From: Asterochloris sp. CNOR1 | Taxonomy: Eukaryota; Chlorophyta; Trebouxiophyceae; Trebouxiales; Trebouxiaceae | Direction of reading: 5' to 3' | Length of the DNA stretch: 64,000 nucleotides | NCBI GenBank assembly: GCA_963969365.1 | Contig: OZ017746.1 | Coordinates: 806,001 to 870,000, forward strand | Part shown: positions 49,166 to 58,613 of the stretch, piece by piece | How positions within the stretch are numbered: position 1 is the stretch's first letter | Layout: each line of letters begins with the position of its first letter | Notes under the pieces: generated by a model | What the model was told of the DNA's origin: nothing | Database searches by the model: none | What the model saw: only the letters and a program-made list of their open reading frames with translations | Position numbers and translations under genes: made by a program

Positions 49166-49551
49166 CGCAGAGAGAGCAGTGTCAGCTTCTTATCAGCCAA
49201 TCACACATCAAGGCTGGGTAGACCAAGCCTTTGCATGAGAGATGTTGGAGGACTGTAGGACCAGGAAACGCGTCATGACCACCACTTGATTTTTCGCAGC
49301 AAGCTGCTGCTACTGGGGCACCATCAATGTGCCATCATAACACCTGGCCATTGTAATACTTGCTTTCTTGGCACATCAAAAATCGCGCGCAGGAGCAAAA
49401 GTCATCCTATCTGGGCCCCTGGCTGATCAGGCCGCCCAGCCAACACATGCTGGCAGCCTGCGGTCCATTACATCGACTGAGCAGGACCTGCCAGCTGTCT
49501 AGATAGGTGCATAAGCCTGCCAGGCTGCTGCACACCTGACAGCAGGGCCTG
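49166..49551. promoter_or_regulatory. Divergent promoter region, coiled-coil gene / ENTH gene
   Basis: 386 nt between two divergent ATGs, so both promoters and 5' UTRs lie here. No TATA-like element or repeat stands out. Confidence 0.5.
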
Positions 49552-51508
49552 ATGGCACTGGTGCCCTATTCCAGTTCCAGGCCAGCCACGCTGCAGCAGC
49601 TCACAGTTGACAAAACCAAGGAAGGACTGTCATGGCTGCGGGACTACATCACAGCCATCAAGAATGGCAGGTGAGCCCCTGTTTGACGGCTGTTGCTCAG
49701 TTCAGTCTCCGGTCTTGCCGTGACCAAAGTCTGGGAGCGCTCAGATATAGATGTGCCTGGCGGCAGGTGGCACCCCTTCACTCAGCTGGAGCGGCGCGCA
49801 CGTGAGGCCACACGCAACGAGGCTTGGTGAGGCTTGGCATACCAAAAGTTCATATTGACAGGCACTCTGCCCAGTCCGCCGTGTCTTGGAGACGTGGTCA
49901 TCATCCAACTTGCTGCAGGGGCCCCACAGGGACGCTGCTGAACGATCTTGCTGAGGCGTCCCACGACGCCGCAGACTGTGCCATCATCTTCGTGAGTGTG
50001 GTGCTGCTGTTCTGCATGGTTGCCCCAGCTGCATAAGGAACTTCTTGAAGCTGCCACACCTGCCTGCAGGCAGTGGTGGAGCTCAGGCTGGATTACCCTG
50101 CTGAGAAGTGGCGCAATGTGTACAAGGTGGGCTGGGGGGTGACTTGCATCATTTGGTATACCCTTGTGCGAGCAGCATGTGTGCCTGACGTCTCCAAGAT
50201 GCACATCACCTCAAAGGGCAGCTTGGTCATGTGCTTCCAACCTGCTCAAGCCCAGGCTGACCAGACTGCCGCCTTGTAGGCTCTCATTGTGCTAGAGTTC
50301 CTTTTGAAGCGCGGCGGCAGCCAGTGTGTGCGTCTGGCAGAGGACCTCATTGCCAAGCTGGAGCACCTGGGGCAGTTTGCCTACATCAGCGTAGACGGGC
50401 GGGACCAGGGAGTCAATGTCAGGCACAGGTGCGGGTTCAGGCCAGGGTGCTCAGGCACCTCCGGCTTGTGGGCTGTTTGCTTGACCAATGCTTGGTCTGA
50501 TGACGTGGCTGGCTATCTCTCCTGGGCGTGGGTGTGCTGCAGCAGCTGTGCGACTTTGGGGCTTCGACATCAGGGGAGGTGCAGGGTGCGAAGTGTCAGT
50601 CCTCATGTCTACTTTGCTGGGACAAGTGGGCCTGCGCGCCAAAATTTGGCGGCGGGGTGAGCTAAGGGTCACCGTAAGTGCACAGTGTCATTCCTCAGGC
50701 TGCCGTTGCCAAGGAGTTGTGCTGGTGGACTTGGTGGACAGCAAGCTGCAGATTGCCTGGGGCTCAGCCATGGCTGCCTTCTGCTGCCATGCAGCAGTGT
50801 CAAAGCCCAAGAGTTGCACCCAGGGCCGGGTAGTCCTGAGCAGCACTTCAGGAAACTGAGACCTGCAAGCAGGAGCCATGTGTGCATTGTGCAGGGCCCA
50901 GGCCGTCCTGCTGCTGATGAGGGACAGCAACAGGCTGCAGCAGGAGCGGGAAGCCTTTGCGCACAAGCGCAAGGCGTACCAGGGCTTCACGCGAGACCAG
51001 ATGACGCGGGGTGCTCACGGCCGAACGCGCAGCACAGGAGCCAGGGATGACTCAGACATTGGGTCACCCGCAGGCCGCATGGTGAGCTGGTGCATGCAAG
51101 CTGGTGATTGGTGGTAGGGTGCTGCCTATTCATATCGGCAGGGATGTTCTGGGCATGAGAGGGCTGTCTGGGTCGCATGGTAGACACTTTTGCCATGCCT
51201 CTGGGTCCACTTTTTGAGCGGCACATCAGCTGGCTGCCTCTGGACTGTTCAATGCAGCCCTCTGGCAGAGGCTGCAACGGCTGCCCCTGTGCGATATGGC
51301 CACCTTCCATGTGGGGTGCTGTCATACCTGGCTGCCCCTGCTGCAGGAGCTGGAGGAGGCAGAAGCCAGGTTCAGGGACCACATGAGCCACAGCGCCCAG
51401 CAGAAGGGCGCACCCACGGCAGGCCCTGCTGGCAGGTGGGAGCAGGTAGCGGCAGGCTCCTTGCAGGGTGCCTTGCCCCAAATGCTGCTTGATTACACCG
51501 GCAAGTAA
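49552..51508 (+). CDS. ENTH-domain (epsin-like) module, possibly the N-terminal part of an ENTH-ArfGAP fusion
   Basis: ENTH domains bind phosphoinositides and bend membranes as clathrin adaptors. Seven phased exons: 49552-49670, 49767-49826, 49919-49991, 50070-50126, 50280-50428, 50895-51081, 51347-51504. The domain covers about residues 15-165: TKEGLSWLRDYITAIKNGRW (helix 0/1), RREATRNEAWGPTGTLL-like core (REATRNEAW then GPTGTLLNDLAEASHDAA), VVELRLDYPAEKWRNVYKAL, IVLEFLLKRGGSQCV, DGRDQGVNVRHR and a closing helix LMRDSNRLQQEREAFAHKRK. Read without a further splice, the frame stops at the TAA inside GGCAA|GTAAGT, giving 268 residues with no clathrin or adaptor motifs. If that GTAAGT is a donor, the frame continues into the ArfGAP exon at 51946 without a shift. 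A lone ENTH protein and a fusion are both possible. Confidence 0.88.
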
Positions 51509-51945
51509 GTCAAGGTGAGCCAGAGGCTCCAACCACCCAAATCCCAGGGCCGGGCATATCAATTTCTAGTGCATTGCATTTTCGCTGCAGCAGACCAATG
51601 GTGCACCACTGCTTTTGCTGTTCGCGGTGTCACCAGGCAAGGAGGCAGTGTTGCCCTGCTGGAAGAAGTGTGTCACCAGCTTGCACCCAAGTCTCCCTGC
51701 AGGGGCGATGCCTGAGTGGACTGGCTGCCTCAACTCCACCCCTTGCAGCAATCAGGGAATCAGGCAGGGTGTGATCGCCTGTGAGGTGCTGCTATGTGAC
51801 TTGCTACATGTTAGTGACATACCTGCTGAAACGCACGACTGAAACAAGAACACATGCAAGACAACTCGTTTCCCTCACTGCGAAGGGCCATGTGCCTTCA
51901 GGGAGACACAAGGACCTGCAGCTCAGAAGGTGCTGGTCCCTGCAG

Positions 51946-54900
51946 GAACGCAGGGGAAATGAAGGGGGTGACCATGGAGGAAAACAAGCGCCATCTGGAC
52001 CTGCTCAGGCAGCTGCTGCAGCGCCCCGACAACCGCGAGTGCGCCGACTGCGTGGGGGGCGGGACGGCTGCACGCCCCAGCTGGGCCTCTATCAACACGG
52101 GCACCTTCATCTGCATGCGCTGCGCAGGAATTCACCGTGGGCTGGGGGTGCACATCTCCAAGGTGTGTGCAGCTGCTGAAGTACCTTTGTCAAAGGGCAG
52201 CTGCCATCTGTACGACTGTCTGTAGTGCCGGTCATCTGCATGTAATGTGCAGGTCGTATAAACATCGGTGTTTGTGGTAGGCTTGGGGTGCACATCTCAA
52301 GGGTGATTGTGGGCAAATTTTAAAAGATCTCAGCGCCTGCCGCGCTGTGCAGGGATGCTGGATGTCCACATCTCCAGGGGGACTGGGCATGCCCTTCTGA
52401 GGGCAGCTGCTGGCAACAATGCAAACACTTCTGGCATGTTGTGCATGGGCAGCGATGAGACCATCATCTGCATGTCCTGCGCGGGGGTCCACCGTGGGCT
52501 GGGGGGTCCAAACCTCCCAGGGGGAGGTTTTTGCTGGGTTGCAGGTGCCACAGGGGCAACCGTGCTGCCAGCTGCTACCATGCAGCTTGGAAGCAGCCTA
52601 ACTACGAGATCTGCAGCAGCGCTCGCCGCTCCACCAGGGGGGTTTTCCGGAGTTTTGCTCCCTGAGGCAGACATTGAGGCAGAGGCAGTGTGAGCGCCCA
52701 CAGTGCAGGTGCGCTCCTGCACGCTGGACACCTGGCTCCCCGAGCAGGTCAGGTTCATGGCCAGCACGGGCAACAGTGTGGCCAACGCCTACTGGGAGGC
52801 GCGCTTGCCAGACCTTGCCAAGCCCAGCACAAGCTCCCCCGAGCTGGAGGGGTTCATTCGCAGGAAGTATGACGGCAAGGAGTGGGCGCAGGGGAGCTGG
52901 CCCCCGCCAACAGAGGGTGAGCAAATGGAGCATTGAGAAGCTGCAAGTCCAGGCTCACCACGGCAATGCACTCAGTGCAAGGGCAACGTCAACTCGGACC
53001 TAGCAGGGCAGAGTGAATCAGCAAGAGTGGACAGCAGCATGTCTCTTGTCGGGGACACTCTTGTTTAGCACAGCAGGAGACGCGGCCCCTGCTGAAGTGC
53101 AATGTCTAATTTCTGAAAGCCCTCACAGAGACCGGCTGCTATCGCGCTGGCTCTGGGCTATCTGGTGCTGTTCCTGGTGCTGCTGTCCACAAGCTGCATA
53201 CCAACAGAAAGGCATCAAAGGGCTCTCAATGTGGCTGCAGAAGAGTCGTCATCGTCATCTGCCGCCCAGGCCAGCGGGGTGGAGCGTACCAGGACAGGCG
53301 TCTCCGAGGCGGGGCAGTTCTGGGGCAGCCTGCAGGGCGCCGGGAGTGGACCCCAGCAGACGTTGCTGGAGGGGCAGACCCACAGCATGAGCCTGCTGGA
53401 TCCGGGGCCCGACCACAGCTTTGAGGACAGTGGCACCATCTGGGACGCGGAGCCCTCCTCCATCACTCCGCTGAAGGCAGCAGAGCCGGCACCTGCCACC
53501 GCTGTAGCTGCCAGGCCACAGGGGCCCCTTCGGCTGGGGTCTGCAGGGCAGCGGGCAGGGTCGGGGCAGCAGCTTGGGCGTCCAGCCAGGCCGGCACCTC
53601 TGCAGACACTGGCGCCCGCGGCGCCGCCTGCTGAGGAGCCACTGCTGATTGACTTGATTGACTTTGGGGCGGGGCAGACCTTCCAGATGCCCGTCACGCC
53701 ACGCTCCGGGCCCAGCACCCCGCAGGGCCGGCAGCACCAACGCCTGCCCGGCTCTGCTAGCCTCAATGGCCCCAGCGTGCGGCGCCCAGCTGCCCCTGAG
53801 GCGAGGGCTGCCGGCAAGCCTCCCTCACTCATGCCCATGCTCCGGCCACCACCTCAGGTGACCGACCTGTTCCTGCTGCATTGCGAGAGGGCCTGTTGCC
53901 ACAGCGGCCTGCCACACTTTGTTTGCAGCTGTGTTCAAGGAGTTCCTGCAGCGCATGCAGAGACGTAGCATCCAGCGGTGCACATTGGATGGGTGGCACC
54001 ATGGGGTCCTCTCTGCTTGCCAGAGTGCACATAAAGTATAGAGCTGTGTCCTGATCTGATCAAGCGATGCTGCTTTGCTGATGACCATGGCTAGAGCTGG
54101 TACCTGCTGCATGTCTGCATGCTGCCCTGCTGACAAGCGGCAATGCAGAGCTGAGAGGCCACCCCCCGCGTTGCCCCTGCAGACTAGGCTCATTGCGCCC
54201 CCCGCTCCCAGCGCGGGAGGGCCGCCCCATCGCCGCCTGCAGTCCAGCGCCTCCGCAGCCAGCAGCGTGTTTGATGATGTGGGCGACCTCAGCGTGATGG
54301 ATGCTGACCCCTTTGCCTTCATGGTGGGGCGGGATGGCAGTGGTGGCGCAGCTGCCAGGCCCCGTGACCTACAGGACCCCCGACAGCTGGCCCCTGTTGC
54401 TGAGCAGCCAGAGGTGCTCAGCAGGGAACAGCAGTGGTCAGTGCCTGGTCAGGTAGCTGTGCAAGGCCAGGTGTGGGCGGGAGTGGCAGGGCAGCCTGCT
54501 GGACCTCCCCAGGCAGGTGCAGGGGTGGGCGGCAGCTGGAGTGCCCAGCAGGGGTCGAGCATGCTGCATGCTGCCAGCTCAGGCAGGCTGTCTGCCATGG
54601 AGGCTGGCAGGGCACAGCAGGGAATGCCCAGCCCCGAGAGGCCCCTGCCGCAGCAGCTGCAGGGCCCTGGGGCGCTGCAGTTCCAGGCTCCGCTTCAGCA
54701 GCCAGTGTACGGAGGCTGGCAGGGGCAGCAGCCCCAGCAGCAGCCTGCTGCACAGGGGCTGCCGGCGTCCAGCCTGTCTCAGGCAGCGTGGGCAGGGCAG
54801 GGGGCCCACTCTCAGCAGCAGCAGCAGGCAGCGCCCCCCTTCTACGGAGCGTCACCAGGTGCTGCTGCTGCCAGTCACCAGCCAGCCCCCCACCACCAGG

Positions 54901-55950
54901 GTATGGCGCCAGGGGTCCACCCCCAGATGACGGCAGTGCAACCGGTGCTGATCGGGGGGCAGTGGTTCTTCCCTGCACCGCCTGGCTTTGCGCCCCCTAC
55001 ACAGTTCGTGGCCCCGCAGCAGCAGGCTCCTGGCGCTGGCTCCTGGCAGGCACAGCCCCCGCAGGCAAGCTATGCCGCAGCCCAGCAGCCACTAGGGCAG
55101 CAGGGAATGCTGCAGCCTGGCGGCCCGGCGCCAGGCGAGGCTGACAGGCCTGCGCGGCAGTGGCAAGCTCCAGACGGCCAGGGTGCATCCCCGGCAGCAG
55201 CAGCTGCCGCCCAGATGGAGGCTCAGAACCTGGACAGCTTTGAGAGCCCCACCTTTGGGCGCCAGCGGCCGGCGGTGGGGCCGCCCCCTACCGACAGCAG
55301 CTCCAAAGTGTGGCTGCCGGCTGCGTCCAATGTGACGCGGCTGAGCCTGCAGGGTCAGAGTGTGCTGGGGTCTCCTGTGCGGAGCCCAACTGCCAGAAAC
55401 AAGGTCAGCGTCCAGCCTTGCGCCTGTGCCTGGTGTGACTGTGCGCACCTTCGGCTAGTCATGTGGAGGCTGGTGAAGGGCCTTGCTATTCTGTGGGGCT
55501 AGGAAGCAGCATGGATAATCTCAAGCTGCATGCAGGGGCACAACCCTGGTCAAACCTCCTGATGGCCATGGAAGGCTGTTTGAGGGTGTCAGTGTGTGCC
55601 CCTGCATGCTCCACACCCTGGCTCAGCCAGCAGGTCTTACCTTTGCACCATGTCAGCAGGCTTGACCTCCGTGCAAAATTTGGAAGGCCAGTGAGTGGCC
55701 TTACTGCTGCAGAGTAAAGCCAGGCACCCACACTGCTACACCAGCATGTCTAGCTCTGCCCACCTGGTGTCGTTTTGATGCCAAAGCTCCATCTACTGCT
55801 GTGTAGGCCAGCACAGCTGTTCTGGACGAGCTCTTTGACCATGCACTGCAAGGGCTGAATTTCAAAGCCCAGGTGGATACAGGCAATCTGGTCAAGTCCA
55901 ATGACAAGCCTGTGTCCATGCTGGAGCAGAAGCAGGTGCGTGCAGTCTGA
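51946..55950 (+). CDS. ArfGAP domain protein with long Pro/Gln-rich tail, possibly fused to the ENTH module upstream
   Basis: ArfGAPs trigger GTP hydrolysis on Arf GTPases during vesicle formation. Exons: 51946-52162, 52709-52916, 53208-53857, 54183-55403, 55807 to about 55950, all in phase. If separate, the likely start is the ATG at 51961 or 51976. The zinc finger is C-x2-C, C-x2-C with the arginine finger CAGIHRGLG (C-x4-R). The spacing between Cys pairs is 20 residues instead of the usual 16. The second half reads VRSCTLDTWLPEQVRFMAST, NSVANAYWEARLP, GFIRRKYDGKEW. The tail holds a clathrin-box-like LLIDLIDF (about 53640), DADPFAFM (a DPF adaptor-type motif, about 54305), then some 300 residues rich in Gln, Pro, Ala and Gly (QPVLIGGQWFFPAPPGFAPP). 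The last exon (STAVLDELFDHALQGLNF) reads into a TGA at 55948, or may be spliced on; the C-terminus is unsure. Resembles the plant AGD5/SMAP group by domain order. Confidence 0.85.
52250..52530 (+). repeat. Decayed copies of the ArfGAP zinc-finger exon inside the following intron
   Basis: The exon segment 52096-52162 (FICMRCAGIHRGLGVHISK) recurs three times in the next intron (52163-52708). A clear copy at about 52447-52520 still reads IICMSCAGVHRGLGG. Shorter copies lie at about 52280-52305 (GLGVHIS-like) and 52355-52385 (VHIS-like). None joins cleanly to the downstream exon, so they look like non-functional tandem duplicates. Confidence 0.7.
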
Positions 55951-56300
55951 TAATAGAAGAGCTGGGCTGGCACAGGAGCCTTCAGTATTCCTGATTCATG
56001 GCCAGGCTTGAAAGTGTCACCTTGCTGCAGATTCACCTACTCTCAGATGCTACATCTGGCGGCAAACTCAATTGACCAACTTTCAGCATTCAATCACCGC
56101 AGATGAACAGCACTTGCTGCATGATAATTCACACCATCACCTGTAGTCTAACAGTCTATATGAACGCTGTAATGCTTGGCAACAGACAAAGAGGATTCCA
56201 GTCTGCCAGTGATATATCAGCAGTTATGGGCATGGGTGTTGGGCAGCAGCAGGGGGCACAACCTGCTGTGGCGGCTGGTGATTCTGGCCTACTGCCTGCG
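55951..56300. other. Region after the ArfGAP gene, no assignable gene
   Basis: Probably 3' UTR of the ArfGAP gene and of the convergent minus-strand gene. Possible small plus-strand exons after TTGCTGCAG (56030) and CCGCAG (56101) cannot be supported. Confidence 0.35.
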
Positions 56301-58290
56301 ATCTGGCAGATGCCTGCAGCCTGCTGTCAGTCTGGCCTCCTCTGCAGCAGATCTTCTGCCTGATGTCATCGGGAAGGGCGCTGCTGACTGCCAAGGCCAG
56401 CAAGTCAGCCAGAATGGTGGTCCTGTGCGCCTTTGGGCCCCTGCTGCCCACCACACTTCACGCAGAGCATCACTACACCCCGCTACCTTGAGGTCTGCCA
56501 AGCCAGGTGCCGTGCTCCCTGAGACACCAGCTGCGCAGTCTCCCCAGGCTGCTGCAGTGAGACATCCAGCGGCTGCCCACAAGCGGCGGCCATCTGGCGC
56601 AGCTGAGTCAGCAGCGGTGCTCCTGCTCCCACGCAGCGAACTGTGCGAGCAGGGTCTGCAGCGCTGGGGTTGTGGAGTCTGCAGCGCTGGCTATGCTGCC
56701 ACTGTGTCTGCTTAATGCCAGGAGCGGAGCTTGAGGGCACTGCCCAGCAAGCCACAGAAGTGTCCAGCGCCGACTGCACCTTTGTTACAATGCACTGGGC
56801 ATAGCACACCCGAGCTGTTGTCAGCACCTGCGGGCAGCAGCACAAGCGAGGTGTTGCATTACAAGCTTGCAGCAGTCTCTAAGCCTGCGCAAGCTGTCTC
56901 AGAGAAGGCAGCGTGCCAGGCATCGGCAGCTCCTGCTGCAGCAGCAAGTCCGAGATCTCACCCAGCTGCTGCTGCTGCAGGACAGGATTTCGATTCGCTG
57001 ACAGAGTCCTCCAAGAGCAAAGCATAATGAGACTTTTGCCTCATGCTTGCAATCAAGGATGATCAGCAGAGCTGCCCCAAGGTCAGTACTGCAGCAACTC
57101 AGTGGAAACTGCTGAAAAGCAGCTTCCCCAAAAGCTTGGCAGCATCCAGGCAGTCCTCACCTGCCAGCCGTGGCGTCCCTGACCAGGGCTGCCAGCAGGA
57201 GGTGGTTGCCGCAGAAGCAGGACCCCTAGAACCAAGCAGCAGGCAGGCAATCCTTACCCCGCCGACTGAGGTGTCCCAGCCAGGGGCTTAGAAGCAGCCT
57301 CAACCCAGGATACTCATGTGGTGACAGGGATCTGGGGGGATGGTCCAGGACCATGACTCTGGAGAAGGTGTGGTCCCTGAGGCGAGTCTAGATGGCCGAC
57401 AGCTGTCATGGTCTCTGGCAGGGTGGCCACGCAGCATCCCAGCAGGCGGACGGCTGGCATGGGCAGTGATCCGTGCCTCAGTGGCTGCTCGGTGGGCTGC
57501 ACATCCGGCATGCTCCAGGGCCTGTGAGCAATAGCACGGTGGACCAGATCTGCACTGTGCCTTCCAGCTGCACACTGTGAACCTGTGGACCTCGGCAGCT
57601 CAGCGCATGCAATTTTGGCTTGAAAACAGCCCCCTCATGACCCACCTTCAGAGCGATGAAGATGAGCAGAGCTGATCAGCTGTCATTGGCCCACATGAGA
57701 GACCTCAGACTTGTGTGATGCGACAAGGCTGGGCAGCAAAAGTGGTGCTGGGAGAACTCATAGGCAGTCGGTGCAACTAGTGCCGCCTAAGCTCTGTCAG
57801 GGTTGCTGGCAACAAGCTGCCAAAGGTCCATGGCCATCTGCAGTCGCGTGCAGTGCGCACAGCAGATCCTTGGGCATCCGTCCAACCTTTCATGGGGTTA
57901 GATACCAGTTCATGTCCGAGCACTCTCCAGGCCAGACTGGGCCCACAGAGATCGTGGTACCCATGTCCTGCACACAAGAGGCACTCCAGATGTGCATCCC
58001 CTGCAGGCACCCCGGCGCTGCACTGGATCAAATAGAGCACACTGGAGCACAGCGTGGCAGCCAGGTGCTTGTACATAGCCTCGGGGAAATCAAGGGCAAT
58101 AGCATGGAGTGCAGGTCGCTCTGGATTGCTCACCAGCCTGGCTCCTGTCCAGTGTGAGCACAAGGACCAGTACCAAGGACCACAGCTCAATATGGATGGC
58201 TGCAGTGCCATCTTGCTGTAAACGGCACTGTGTCAGGTTAACAACCTTCTGAGGACAAGGCCCTGCAGAAGCAGAGGCCTGCAGCACCTT
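56300..58290 (-). CDS. Exon-like pieces, probably the C-terminal part of the large minus-strand gene
   Basis: Several minus-strand pieces read like real helical protein between splice signals. About 58128-58020 gives ERPALHAIALDFPEAMYKHL and ATLCSSVLYLIQ. About 56660-56470 gives APLLTQLRQMAAACGQPLDV and GETAQLVSQGARHLAWQ. About 56430-56350 gives TTILADLLALAVSSALPDDI followed by RQKI. I could not join them in phase to each other or to the exon ending near 58624, so they could belong to that gene or to a separate one. No family is recognised. Plus-strand Ala-rich frames at 56731-57027 and 57043-57291 compete for the same DNA and cannot be ruled out as end exons of the ArfGAP gene. Confidence 0.35.
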
Positions 58291-58613
58291 TGCTGGGTGA
58301 AGTGCGTCTGTGAGAGTTTGATTTAGCTTGCCTCAGCATGCAGGAAGCAATGTGGATCTGCTGAAGCCTAAGTCGCATTGAAGATCCTGCAGTTTCAGAC
58401 AATGGTCCATAAGGCTCATCGGCTGTCACGAAGTTTTGATGGCTACAAGGGCTCAGTAGAAGGGATTGAGAACCTGCCTTGAGAAACCAATCGGCCTTGC
58501 AAGTGACACCTTATTGTCCAGAGTTTGCTGATGTTCATCTTGCTGATGTTCATCCATGGGTCCAACTGTGTTATGATCAGCTGCTGCTGGGGCACCACCG
58601 TGTGGGGCTGCAG

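Noticed and set aside
52307-52693. 128-codon frame with a finger-like CMSCAGVHRGLGG
   Set aside because: It looked like a second ArfGAP exon, but it lacks the first Cys pair and the VHISK edge and does not join the next exon, so it is treated as a decayed duplicate.
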